Of a stretch of 64,000 nucleotides of DNA, positions 44,486-55,610 are shown piece by piece. Origin of the DNA: Rhizophagus irregularis (taxonomy: Eukaryota > Glomeromycota > Glomeromycetes > Glomerales > Glomeraceae); assembly GCF_026210795.1 (NCBI RefSeq), contig NC_089459.1:558001-622000 (forward strand), written 5' to 3'. The position numbers and the translations under genes were made by a program. The number at the start of each line of letters is the position of its first letter. The stretch's first letter is position 1. The notes beneath the pieces are model-generated. The model saw only the letters and a list, made by a program, of their open reading frames with translations. It ran no database searches and was not told where the DNA came from.

Positions 44486-46926
44486 TAGGGATGTTAACGG
44501 TTCGGTCCATCCGGTTTTCGGTCCAAAAACTGGTGGTTTGAGTACAAAACCGAACCGTTATAGGTTTAGAACCAGAGTTTGAACCGAAGTTTGGACCGAA
44601 GTTTAGACCGAAGTTTAGACCGGATATTTATAGTATTTTATACAAAATTGTGTAATGCAGATCATGAATTTAAATATATCGTATATCATCAAAAAATTTT
44701 TTATTATAAGAAAAAAAATTACCAACAAAATTTCACATAATGTAAAAAAAAAGGAAAAAAAAAGACATATTGCAAGTATTGATTCAATTTTCCATTCTTT
44801 CTTTTTCTGATATCCAATTTTTCATGCATATAATTGCCCTTGCCGTTTCAGGATCTAACCTATTTCTAGTTTTTGAAATAGTTAATCCCGAAATTGAAAA
44901 TGCCCTTTCTGATGGAACCGACGTTGCTTGGATTGTTAAATAATCCTTAGCTATTTGAGATAGTACTGGGTAATCCTTTTCATAAGTTTTCCACCAAATT
45001 AAAGAACCTGTATTACTATCTACTGGAGAATTTAAGTATCGATCTAATTCATCATGCGATACTTCTTGACGAATATTTTGGATTAAGTAAATTAAGAAAA
45101 TAATCACGAGATGATCGTGCTGGTGCTGATGGTATGGTTTGATTATTTAAGGGTAAATATGACAAATATAATTCTTGTAATTTACTAATAATTTCAGTTA
45201 TATCATTATGACTAAATAATGTGGTTTTGTAGCGTGGATCTAATATTGAAGAAGTAATAGAAGATTGATTCAAATATTTGTCCCAATAGGCTTTCAATTT
45301 ATTACAAATTGCTGATGCTATTGCCTTTTGTGTATGGTGATTTCCTCTTTGATAATGATCCAATTTTTTAAACATTCCATTAAAAACCAATCTTATATCA
45401 CCTTGTGTAGGATTTTTTGATGATGATAATAAATTGGTTGCTTCATACATAGGTTCTAATACCTTTGCTAATTCCTGTAAAAAAAAAAATAATAATTAAT
45501 AAATATATAATTATAAAATAAAATAAATAATAATTTATAAAATAAAAAATACCTTAATATGTCGCCATTCAGATATTGTTGGAAATAAATCTCCAAGTTC
45601 TTCAACATTTGTTGTTGCAAGTAATTCTGAAACACCCTGCATTAAGATTTGTCTATTAATCATAAAATATGTGGAATTCCAGCGAATGTCTATATCTAAA
45701 ATTGGTTTAAGAAATTTAACTTTTTTAAGGGTACAAATTTCTGATAATTTATCCAAAAATAATGGTGAATTCTTGATTTTAACAACAAATTGACGAAGTT
45801 TTTTGATTTCATTTCCAACATGACTCATTTCTGCTTTTACTGCTAAATTTATAATATGTGCAGCACATCTGTAATGAGTAAAAGCCATATTATTAAACTC
45901 CTGATCTAATTCAGTTGCTAGTTGATTACGCGTACTATCGTATTTGCTTCCATTAGTACGTAGTTAATGCAAGAATATTATTACTGATACTAAACTCTTC
46001 GAGAATTTGTAAAAGCTTTGCTAGTAATTAACCCAGCTGTATGAGAACCATTTACAGGAATTAAATCAAGTAAGAGATTTTTTAATTCCCAATTGTTGTT
46101 AATATAATGCATTGTTACTCCAAGATAACAATCTTTTGAGATTTCTGAAGTCCAAATATCAGTAGTAAGAGATTTTTGAGTTAATTTGTGAGACTTCATT
46201 AATTAACACATTTTTTCTCATTTTATAATTTTCTATGAATTTTTCCTTTAAGGTTTGTCTGCAAGGTAAAATATAGTGGGGATTCAATTTATTAATTAAT
46301 AATTTGAATTCAGGATTTTCAACAATGGTAAAAGGTTGCAAATCAGTTGCAACAAAATCAACCAAAGAATCTGTAATAGGTTTAGATTTTGATGGAGAGT
46401 AAGGTTTAAAACGTAAAGTAGTTTGGCGGGTTTCAGGTTTTTTATAATGTGATGGATGTTTTTTAGTTAAATGACGTCGAAGTGTAGATGTTGGATTACC
46501 GGGTGAATAAAGTTTTGCACACAAAATACACTTATAGTTTGTAATTAACCAACTTTCCTCATCTTGAATTTTTTGAAAAAACTCCCAAACATCTGCCGAC
46601 AATTTCTTATTTATAATTCTTTCATCATCAGATGCTAGAATCATCTGATAAATTATTATCGTCATTTTCAAAAACTCCTGACATAGTTGTAATAATGCAA
46701 GGTGATATAAAAAAATGTAAGAATGTAAAATCCGTTATTCTTTTATTGTAAAAAGTTACGCGTGCAGATACACGTAACTGTTAATTGAACTGATCTAAAA
46801 CCGGTTCACTAAACCGGTTTCTATCGGTTTGGTCTCGGTTTGGTTTAACGTTTGAACTGAACCGAAACCGATCCTATGATCAAACTGCGGTTCAAACCAT
46901 CCAATCATAAACTGTTAACATCCCTA
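44486..46926 (-). mobile_element. hAT transposon, 2,441 bp
   Basis: Both ends read TAGGGATGTTAAC inward, and the perfect 8-bp duplication GTTATTGC flanks the element (44478-44485 and 46927-46934). Subterminal regions repeat CGGTTC, GAACCG and GTTTAGACCG-type motifs in both orientations. It carries one transposase gene on the minus strand, described separately. The intact ends and duplication but broken gene suggest a fairly recent arrival that has since lost function, unless the frameshifts are sequencing errors. Confidence 0.93.
44784..46671 (-). pseudogene. hAT transposase (BED finger, hAT C-terminal dimerisation domain)
   Basis: The N-terminal part (46671-46170) has a BED zinc finger with CILC and HLTKKH. 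The catalytic core follows: TTDIWTS with the first Asp, HYRCAAHIINLAVK, and in the last piece SVPSERAFSISG, which holds the catalytic Glu of hAT enzymes, within the C-terminal dimerisation domain (44784-45060). One clean intron lies at 45475-45552 on the minus strand. At least four frame changes are needed, near 46175, 46015, 45958 and 45080. The second catalytic Asp (TTDNGS in relatives) falls exactly at the damaged site near 45958. It would cut and paste its own element and related short ones. Confidence 0.88.
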
Positions 46927-46954
46927 GTTATTGCCTAAATACTATACAATAAGT

Positions 46955-47283
46955 ATATAGTAAGAAACTTTAAAAATATTCTATAATTTTCGTTTAACTA
47001 ATATACTAGTATATAATTGGTAGTATATTGTATCTTCGACGCCATTCGGATACATGCGATCCAGATACATCTGAATATGTGTATAGAAGCCAGATTATAA
47101 ATTATATTTGGAAGGGACTTTTTTATGATATAAATAACATGGTCATAATGAGGACGTAAGTAATTTTATTTTAGGTTGACTTTCTAAGAAGGTTGTATAT
47201 TTATGTGTATTATTTCTAATCAGAGGTTAATTTTGGCAGGCAACTTTAAGTACAGTCGATGAAAATGGAAATTTTTGAAAACG
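46955..47283. other. Spacer, no gene seen
   Basis: AT-rich sequence with ACTAATATACTAGTATA-type palindromic pieces near 46998-47020. Nothing else is recognisable. Confidence 0.4.
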
Positions 47284-47606
47284 TCAAACACTAATCAATG
47301 GATGTGGAACTGAATGATCAAAACATCAAACACCAATCAGAGGACATGATACCTGAATCTTCAACAAAGAACTCTAAGCAGAGTTCTACAAAATTAAACG
47401 CCAAAGCCATACCTATATTCTGAAAGAAAAAGGACTGACGCACTGTTATGTTTACAGAAAAGGCCTCCAGAAATTTAGATGTAGGCAGCAACTGTGACAC
47501 ATCCGACTCCTTCAGTAATAGGTCTAAAAATAACGTGACCAAGCGTACGGACGTCTGATACAAGCTCACTGTAAGAAGAAACAATAATACGCTCCAAAAA
47601 AAATAC

Positions 47607-50318
47607 AGTTGACCCCTTCTATAGTCACCCCACATATAGTCACTTCCTTCTCTTTAATCACATGGTAACTGGTACTGATTTTTTAAATAATAAAATACCT
47701 TCTTTATAATCACAAATATAAGTATAATCACTATCACATGAATTTTTAGGACGATATCGTTAGTTATTATAAATAAAATTCCCTCTATATATAATCACAT
47801 TAAATCACGTGATTCATTATACATTTGCGAATCGAATCTGTGCATTTAATATGAACCATTCCTTTTTTACAAAAATCTATGCACTAAACCATTCCTTTTT
47901 TTACAAAAATTCACACATTAAATCATTCTTTTTAAAGAAATCTCACACTTCAAAAAAATTTTTTTGGAGAAACAACATATTTTAAATCTTTCTTTTTACA
48001 AAATTTTTTATGTCAAAATGAATCTTATACTTTCCTTTTCTTTACAAAAATCATTTACAAAAGTATAAAGCATAATGCCGCCTACATGTTTACAAAAAAC
48101 AAAAAGAGAACGAACTGCTATTAATATTGATATAAAAAAGGAAATATGCAAGTACATGTTAGCAAATACTGATATAAAACATGCTGACGTTGCTTTGTTC
48201 TTTAATACAAAATATAAGTTAGATATTGATAGGTCAACCATTACAAAAATATGGCAAAGTCGTGAAAAATGGTTAACAACTCTTTTAAATTCAAACATTT
48301 TTCATTATCATTCTGTTCAGTTTCCAGAACTCGATAAAGCTTTGCAAATCTGGACGTCATAAGCAGTATCTGCTGGACTTTCTTTAACTGATGCAATATT
48401 ACAACAAAAAGGACTAGAACTGGCACAAATGTTGAATATTAGTGAAAATCAGTTAAAGTTTACTAATGGGTGGGTATATAGGTTTAAAAAACGTAATGGT
48501 CTTCAAAAGATTAGATTTTTGGAAGAAGCTAGTAGTGCTCCACTTGCTACTTTTTCAGAAAAATGATTAAAATTGTGTAATCTTTTAGCTGCTTATAATG
48601 AAGAAGATATTTATAATGCTAATGAAACAGGACTTTTTTTTGAATGGAACCTGATCAAACACTTAGCACAGGTGCAATTGCAGGTCGTAAGAAGGTAGGA
48701 TAAGATTATATTGATATAATACAAGAAAATTATAAAGTTGTTTATATAAGAATAAAATGAGATTTTTTACTGGTTTGATTTTTTTACTAAGATATTTTTT
48801 TTGATTTAATAGGATAAAAGTCGGGTTTACATTCTATTTTGCACCAATGCTACAGGATCTTATAAATTTTGTCCTCTTGTGATTGGAAAATCACTCAATC
48901 CACAATGCTTCAAAAATTTCAATAGGTCAGCCCTACCTGTAACCTACCGTGCTAATTCAAAAGCCTGAATGAGATCAGATATATTTGTTGATTGGCTTAA
49001 TATTCTTAATAATTATTTTTGCTTCTTATTGATAATGCGGGTTTTCATTTTAACCCAAAGTTTTTTGATGAAACTGAGGATGATTTTAATAATAAAGAAA
49101 ATAATGAGGAAGAAATAGTGGCAGAATCATTCTATTCAGCTCAAAATAGGAAAAAGGTTAATAAAAAAAACAAAAAAAAAACCTGACATAAAGCTTTCTA
49201 ATATTGAGCTTGTTTATTTACCTCCAAATACCACTGCTTACCTTCAGCCAATGGATGCAAGAATTATCCATAGCTTCAAATCTAAATATAAAAAAGAGTA
49301 TTGTAAACATTTAATTCGCAAATTTGATGCTGGAGTAGATTACACAAAGTAAGTTATAGTAGTTTTTATTTTTATTTTAAAAGAATTTCATATTTATTTA
49401 AAATACAATGAGAATTTTTAAATATTTATTACAAAAAGTGGGCGTTGAAATTAATACATAATAAAATTACTAATATTAATTATTCTTTATTTAGAAATAA
49501 GTTAAATCTTAAGGAAGCTATTGAATATATTGCCAATGGATGGAATGATGTTACTCAAAAGACAATCTGAAACTGTTGAATTAAAACCGGTATACTTCTA
49601 TCTTGCATAGATAATGATGATGTAAATTTTGATTTGCAAAATTTTAAACCAGATTCTGATATTACCGAAATTAAAGATCTTTTTGATAATTTGCCAGAAA
49701 CTGATAATGTGCGAAACTACTTTCAAATACTTGATCATGAAATTCCAGCTGAAGAAAACCTTATTGAAGAACAAATTGTCAACCTGGTACAACTTGAAAA
49801 TAAAGAAGAAAGTGAAGATGATGATGATTTAGATAATGAAATACCTTCAATATCAATAAAAGAGGCAGTTTATAGTGGTTTGGAAACATTTATTCCTGAA
49901 TTTGATGTTAATAATTTACGTATTTTTCAAAAATATCTAAAAGTGTCTAAAGTTCAAGAATTTAATTCAAAAAAACAAAGTACACTTGATATGTTTTTTA
50001 AAAGTTAGACATTATTTGGTTAATGTAATTAGTAATCACTTTATATTAATATGCATAATATAATTTTGTTAATAATAAATTGTTAACTAACTTTTAAATT
50101 TTTGTTACTTGATCTGTTTATACTTTATATGACTTTAATTTTATTTTTTAATAAATCATAAAATAAAGCTAAAACGATTTTGTAATTTTTTATATAATCA
50201 CACTGATGCTAAAAGTTTATATATGTGTGATTATATAGAAAAACCTCGCTAATAAGCCAGACTAACATAGTCGCGGCATTGGACGGTCCTGAGGCCAGTG
50301 ACTATAGAGGGTCGACTG
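47607..50318 (+). mobile_element. pogo/Tigger-type transposon, 2,712 bp
   Basis: Terminal inverted repeats CAGTTGACCCCTTCTATAG and, inverted, CAGTCGACCCTCTATAGTC are flanked by TA on both sides (47605-47606 and 50319-50320), as expected for the Tc1/mariner superfamily. Subterminal ATAATCAC/ATAGTCAC motifs recur many times near both ends. The transposase gene lies inside. A fragment of a second copy starts at 53568. Confidence 0.92.
48075..50008 (+). pseudogene. pogo-like transposase (CENP-B-type HTH, DDE domain, PIP box)
   Basis: The N-terminal 96 residues form a helix-turn-helix of CENP-B type (KREAT-like start, then ADVALFFNTKYKLDIDRSTI). A second HTH region follows (MLNISENQLKFTNGWVYRFK). 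The DDE domain is recognisable: YNANETGLFF, where relatives have Asp in place of the second Asn; LLIDNAGFHF; and YLPPNTTAYLQPMDARII. A GT-AG intron lies near 49349-49495. The acidic C-terminal part (49634-50008) is open and ends KKQSTLDMFFKS, a canonical PCNA-interaction box (QxxLxxFF), a feature reported for pogo transposases. In-frame stops (for example 48361) and frameshifts, plus the apparent Asp-to-Asn change, mean it is inactive. Confidence 0.85.
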
Positions 50319-50935
50319 TACAATTAGTAATGACCGGATATGATCCAGCATTTAAGGATAATGTTCGAAAAATTACTTTATACAATATCCCTTCCATCTG
50401 AGCTCAGTTCGAACTTCTCTAACATCTAGAGAAATGGGGTTATGTAATCGCTTTTAAGACTAAATGTCAGAAGAAATATTTTACAGTCACTATTTCAATT
50501 GACTTCAACAAATAGGCTATAAACTTATGGAATCAAGAAGTTTAGACTGCTCCTTTAGGAGGCCTCCTTGTCTGATGGTATCCTGTTAACTGGAATCTTC
50601 AACAAAGAAAGGAAAGAGAACGATTTCAGGTTGTGGTGAAAGATTTACTTGGAACTATCACCACTTCGATGCTATATCTGCCAGATTCTTTCTAATTACC
50701 TATTTCCCATTTGGAATGCAAAGTTTTTAAGGTGATTCAGGAGAAAAGTACTCACAAGCTCATTACATATTACGAAAATTAGGCAGATTTGAATAAAATC
50801 ACGAATACCAAGTTGAACTTGCAAGAATATGAAGGTATTTAGACTAGGTACTTTTCGCCTCAACTATCTAAAGGTCGTAATCGATCACCAAGAAGTGGTC
50901 AAAATCAGAAGCAGAACTAAAACTCAGCTCACAAG

Positions 50936-52174
50936 TAAAGCTCTAATTGGTCCAGTTCTAATCTGGCAATCCAAACCAAAAATTCAGATTGGTCAGGTTT
51001 GGGTTGATATTTCAACTCAGACCAAAATATTCAGTCTGGTCTGGTCTGATTTTGGATTATAAATCTAATCCAGACCAAATTTTACAGATTGGATCAGACT
51101 GGACCGAATAAACGTTTTTGCAATAGTTTTATATTAAAATTGTTGTGATTGTAATCTATATATTAAAAAACACTGCAATCACGTGGGCGTTATGTTTAGA
51201 TTAACCATATAAATAAGTCATTTGAATTGTGTAACCCTACTCCTATTCGTCGCCAATGTTACACAAGACCAAAAAAGGAAATTTTATTTCTGGCGAAAAA
51301 CTGAAATTTTGAGTTACGCAGGATTCCATAAAAGGAAATTTTCGGTTACACAAATTTCCAAAAAAGGAAATTTTGTCTTCTGTTACTTTTCAGAGAAATT
51401 AAAGAAATTGTATTGCTCAAATTTCCAAAAAAGGAAATTCTTTGCAGATCTTTTAATTCTGGCCGGAATTACATATTAACTGTTGTCGTAGACAACAGGT
51501 GAACACTAGTTATTAAATAAAAAATGTTGCAAAACGTTTTTTTTAATATATTATTATAAAAAAATGTTTACGCAACATTTTTTTAATTAATTTAATGAAA
51601 AAATATTGCGAAAACGTTTTTTTTAAAATATTATTATAGAAAAAACATTTTCACAATATTTCTATAATAATTTAACAAAAAAATGTTGCAAAACGTTTTT
51701 TCAAAATAATTTTAATTAAAAAATGTTTACACAACATTTTTAATTAATTTAATAAAAAAATATTGTGAAAACGTTTTTTTTAAAATGGCAATGTCTGTCT
51801 CGTAACAACCGAGCGAATATATTATTATAAAAAAAATGTTTTTACAATGTTTCTATAATAATTTAACTAAAAAATGTTGCGAAAATGTTTTTTTTAATAT
51901 ATTATTATAGAAAAAATGTTTTTGCAACGTTTCTATAATAATTTAATAAAAAAATGTTGTGAAACGTTTTTTCAAAGTAATTTTAATTATAAAAATGTTT
52001 TCACAACATTTTTTTTATTATAGGACTGAACCAGACTAAAATAACTGGTCCAGTCCGGTCTGTTCCCAGATTTTCCTTTTAATATAAACCAGACCAGACT
52101 GAAATGAACTAATTTTTCAGTTCAGTCCTGGGTTACTCCCTAACTCAGACCAATTTGGACCATTTAGAGCTTTA
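50936..52174. mobile_element. 1,239-bp element with 8-bp target-site duplication
   Basis: Ends TAAAGCTCTAATTGGTCCA and, inverted, TAAAGCTCTAAATGGTCCA. The perfect duplication CTCACAAG lies at 50928-50935 and 52175-52182. Subterminal parts are dense in GGTCC/TGGTCTGG and ACCAGACC motifs, like the hAT-type element at 30275. The interior contains an AAAAAGGAAATTTT repeat region (51270-51440) and an array of ATGTTGCGAAAACG units (51500-52020). No transposase is seen, so it is non-autonomous, and its composite interior suggests a nested insertion. Confidence 0.88.
51505..52022. repeat. Array of alternating inverted motifs (ATGTTGCGAAAACG)
   Basis: About ten arms alternate between AAAAAATGTTGCGAAAACGTT and AAAAATGTTTTCACAACATTT forms, separated by AATATATTATTATA or AATAATTTAA. 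A unique insert CAATGTCTGTCTCGTAACAA lies near 51790. The arms could form long hairpins. Confidence 0.8.
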
Positions 52175-52540
52175 CTCACAAGGTTAGACCAAAGACTACA
52201 AATAACAAGAATAAGAAGAGCAAGCCTATCAGAAAAGAAATTAAGAATATTAAGAACTTAAAGAAAGGCTTGGACAGTGGCAAAACTGGTAAACTAACTC
52301 TATTGGCAGAAATCAGATCGCTATTAAGAAGACTGGAAAACTGACGGAATGACTTTACCTTTCTTGGAGACTATAGGCAGGGCAAATGGAACACTATAAT
52401 AGAACTTCGTATTTGTAGGATACTAATATTTTTTTTAATTAGTTTACCCCCTTTTTTAAATTTTTTTTTTTACCCTAACTTTTTTGTTATTGCCCTTTTA
52501 TTTCTTTTTGTGTTTGAGTTTGGGTTTCATCTGCAGTAGC

Positions 52541-52784
52541 TAAGGTTGCTTGCCGAAACCTAGGGGTTTAGGCAAGATGGCGTTTCGCCGAAAAGCGAAA
52601 TTCTGCCAAAACTATATTAAAGTTATATTAAAAAACTGGCGAAACTTTGAAGAAAAGCGAAACTGCCAAAACTTATTATAAATGCCGAAACTGCCGAAAC
52701 TTTGCCGAAACTATAATAAATCTATAGTAAAATTTTGACAAAACTAATCGTAGGATTTTGAAGAGGTTTAGACAAGCAACCTTA
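52541..52784. mobile_element. 244-bp MITE with 8-bp target-site duplication (copy B)
   Basis: Ends TAAGGTTGCTT and, inverted, TAAGGTTGCTT. The perfect duplication GCAGTAGC lies at 52533-52540 and 52785-52792. It has the same length as copy A at 38780-39023 and the opposite orientation, with only scattered base differences visible. Confidence 0.95.
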
Positions 52785-53026
52785 GCAGTAGCAATGGAGT
52801 GTAGCACTCGATGATGTAGATCGGAAGGATAGAATCCATCAGAAAAGACACCTTTATGGCAGCACTTACCTCTACCAAGTCCTTCATGACGGTGCATATA
52901 TGGTTGCTTCGCTGAAGTTAACGGGTGGTGTAATTCTTGCAGTAAATTAGAATTTAGATTATTTATACGTGTATTATATTAGCTCGTCTTTTTATAAATC
53001 TTAATAAAGAATTATATGTGCTGCAG

Positions 53027-53139
53027 TATACATGCTGCCCAAATTATTTTGAAATGCCATAATTATAATTTGGGATGTCATAATTGAATTTGGGATTTTA
53101 TAATTATGGCAGCCCAAAATAATTTGAGTGGCATGTATA
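53027..53139. mobile_element. 113-bp MITE with 8-bp target-site duplication
   Basis: Ends TATACATGCTGCCCAAATTA and, inverted, TATACATGCCACTCAAATTA. The duplication TGCTGCAG lies at 53019-53026 and 53140-53147. It belongs to the same family as 3249-3425 but is 64 bp shorter. Confidence 0.88.
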
Positions 53140-53567
53140 TGCTGCAGCAAAAAAAAAATAATAATAATAATAATTCGTAAGTTAGTATTATTATAAAAAA
53201 TGGGATAAATTTTACAAGTATTAAGTAGATTTTATACTGCTAAACAACTTTTAATTAATAAAAGAAGTAAATTTCATTTGACTAAAGTGATGAAATTACA
53301 TTTTAAAGTTAGTAAATGGAAAAAAGAAAAATTTGAAAGTTAGTACCATGATGAAAAACGTAGATTTCTCTATATGGGGACTGGCTATAACAAAACAAGG
53401 AATTTGGTACCAAAAAAAATTTTTAAGTTTATATGATAATTATATGTCAATTTCACTAAAAATTACAATTATAATAAAATCTCAAAAAAAATTTTTTTGG
53501 TCTCAACCCCTTGTTTTGCTAGACAGGTCCCATATGTATTATACCTATACCTATAAAAATTAATATA
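53140..53567. other. Spacer, no gene seen
   Basis: AT-rich; ATAATAATAATAATAA run near 53157. It contains no recognisable coding region. Confidence 0.4.
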
Positions 53568-53800
53568 CAGTCAACTCCCTCTATAGTCACTCCCGTTATA
53601 GTCACATTCTACTATATAGTCACACCAGTTGAATGTTCAAAACACTTTATTATTAAAATCTATCCTATATAGTCACAATCTATCTATAGTCACTATCACA
53701 CCTATCCTCAAAAATCTTATATTAAAAAGAACCGTTTATAATCACAGTTATATAAAGAATATATTAAATAACTTGGCATCTAATAATCATACAAAGATGT
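53568..53800 (+). mobile_element. pogo element fragment (left end only)
   Basis: Starts TA|CAGTCAACTCCCTCTATAG and continues with ATAGTCAC/ATAATCAC repeats like the left end of the element at 47607. It stops before any transposase sequence near 53800, so it is a truncated copy or the remains of a short non-autonomous one. Confidence 0.75.
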
Positions 53801-53846
53801 ATCATAGCTTGTTAATCGTCTCACTGAGACGAATCAAATGGTGGTA

Positions 53847-54008
53847 GTTTTATCCTTTTCCTTTGCTAGTGTTTACGGCCAGACCACCCATTGCCTCTTA
53901 TGACTAATCTCGGGTCTGTGTCCTATCATCTTCACTGGGCAACCATTATACCGAGTACTTAATTCCTCAGGTAACAGCACCACTATAGAAGACATCCCCC
54001 ATCGGGCA
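53847..54008 (-). mobile_element. Array unit 1, 5'-truncated SINE-like copy (162 bp)
   Basis: On the minus strand it ends GCAAAGGAAAAGGATAAAAC-like, as all units do, but begins within the unit at TGCCCGATGGGGGATG, so only the last about 162 bases are present. Loss from the 5' side with a fixed 3' end is typical of target-primed reverse transcription. Confidence 0.8.
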
Positions 54009-54618
54009 GTTTTATCCTTTTCCTTTGCAAGTGTTTACGGCCAGACCACCCATTGCCTCTTATGAGGCTAATCTTGGGTCTGTATCCTATCATCTTCACC
54101 GCAACCATTATACCGCACTTAATTCCTCAGGTAACAGCACCACTATACAAGACATCCCCCACGGGCCATTTTAAGCTGATCTAAGCTAGCAGACACGCCG
54201 CCTACTCATCCTATACCCATTGTACGATACCGATACTCAATTTATTTAACGACCTTTTAAAGAAAGATCTACTTTCATGGAGGACTTTCGACAGGTAACA
54301 TCAACCATCTAAGTCTCCCTTACCACCACCATTTTAGTATCTAAGCTCACTCAGCCACTACAGCCCGCGATTACCTAGCACCGATAGTACAGTTGTTTAC
54401 CCCAAGTGGTATACTTTATAGCGACCACTGCACATAAGTAGCTAAGATCTGTCCAGGATCACCCCTTATGGCCGTATCAACCACCAGGATCACCAACCAG
54501 GACCCAAGGAGTAGGGAATCGAACCCCATAGCCATGCTACCTGTTCTGTGCACGAACACCTTGGTTGGTCTAAGACCTAACAGAAGGTCTAACTACCACT
54601 AAGACATTGCACCCTCAA
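54009..54618 (-). mobile_element. Array unit 2, 5'-truncated SINE-like copy (610 bp)
   Basis: It shares the unit's 3' end but begins at TTGAGGGTGCAATGTCTTAG, so the head part of about 390 bases is missing. A small internal insertion (ATGAGGCTAATC) and several deletions distinguish it from the neighbours. Confidence 0.82.
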
Positions 54619-55610
54619 GTTTTATCCTTTTCCTTTGCAAGTGTTTACGGCCAGACCACCCATTGCCTCTTATGAGACTAATCTCGGGTCTGTGTCCTAT
54701 CATCTTCAATGGGCAACCATTATACCGATAGCTTAATTCCTCAGGTAACAGCACCACTATAGAAAACATCCCCCATCGGGCCATTTTTAGGCCGATCCGG
54801 TTGCAGACACGCCGCCTACTCATCCTATACCCATTGTACGATACTGATACTCAATTTATTTAACGACCTTTAGAGAGCATCTACTTTCATGGAGGACTTT
54901 GACAGGTAACATCAACCATCTAAGTACCCTTCCATACCACCATTTTAGGTACTAAGTCTCACTCAAAGCGCCACTACAGCCCGCGATTACCTAGCACCTG
55001 ATAGTACAGTTGTTTACCCCAAGTGGTATACTTTGTAGTGACCACTCGGACATAAGTAGCAAGCATCTGTCCAGGATCACCCCTTGCTGGCGGATCAACC
55101 ACCAGGGATCACCAACCAGGACCTGGGGCAGAGGGGACCGAACCCCATAGCCACGCTTACCTGTTCGCGCACGAACACCTTGGTTGGTCTAAGACCTAAC
55201 AGAAGGTCTAACTACCACTAAGACATTGCACCCTCAGCTTTACCATCTAGGACGACCATCTAGCCATTACTGACCCTAAGCGGTATCGTAGAGTCCACCC
55301 GGACAGGAAGTCCCCCCCAAGGTATAGTAGTGACCTCAAGGACAGGACTGCGCACATGCCAATGGCCTCATAGGGAACGTTAGAAGGACACCATAACCCT
55401 TAGTTGAAATGTGCGGCCTAACTGTACACACTAATTCACCATGATGCAGTCCACCTACACTAATCCCTGTACTTTCACGCTATTGGTTGTAGCGTCCGCA
55501 GTAAAATTCTTTTTATTTCCGTGGTCATGGGAATCGAACCTGCGATCTCACCATACTTAGGCTTAATGAGGGTCTCAGTACTAACCACCGAGATAGGGTG
55601 ACCAACCCTA
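54619..55610 (-). mobile_element. Array unit 3, full SINE-like copy (992 bp)
   Basis: On the minus strand it runs from TAGGGTTGGTCACCCTATCT to GCAAAGGAAAAGGATAAAAC. It holds a tRNA-like head (55522-55603), a second tRNA-like stretch (about 55130-55236, with TCTTAGTGGTAGTTAGA and GGGGTTCGGTCCCC), and a unique body. No open reading frame is conserved between units, so it is non-coding. It is much richer in GC than the surroundings. Confidence 0.85.
55522..55603 (-). other. tRNA-like head of unit 3
   Basis: Minus strand: GGTCACC start, D-arm-like TCTCGGTGGTTAG, a damaged middle, B box GGTTCGATTCC, and GACCA end pairing with the start. The T stem is poorly paired and it lacks a clean anticodon arm, so it is not a working tRNA. 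Confidence 0.65.

Larger units (their letters stand above)
44355..46954. mobile_element. Small foldback MITE split by the hAT element
   Basis: The left arm ACTTATTGTATAGGTCTTTA then GGCAATAC, TGTTTTCGAT and CCATTT (44355-44412) is inverted on the right as AAATGG, ATCGAAAACA, GTTATTGCC and CTATACAATAAGT. The right arm is cut after GTTATTGC at 44485 and resumes at 46935 beyond the hAT element and its duplication. Without the hAT insert the element would be about 151 bp. Confidence 0.7.
47284..52925 (+). pseudogene. Old LINE ORF1-type relic carrying three later insertions
   Basis: Plus-strand coding remnants continue across the inserted elements. Before the pogo element comes VELNDQNIKHQSEDMIPESS. 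After it come KDNVRKITLYNIPS, WAQFELLSHLEKWGYVIAFK, KKYFTVTISIDFN and WYPVNWNLQQRKERERFQVV (50345-50830), which look like the RRM-type nucleic-acid-binding domain of LINE ORF1 proteins in these fungi. Beyond the 1,239-bp element the basic tail continues (NKNKKSKPIRKEIKNIKN, LLAEIRSLLRRLEN). Stops and frameshifts are frequent. Sequence up to about 52925 may be the region between the two ORFs. The inserts are 47607-50318, 50936-52174 and 52541-52784. Confidence 0.55.

Noticed and set aside
47318-47635. Minus-strand 105-residue hydrophobic open frame
   Set aside because: It crosses the left end of the pogo element at 47607 and lies opposite the LINE ORF1-type relic, so it is accidental.
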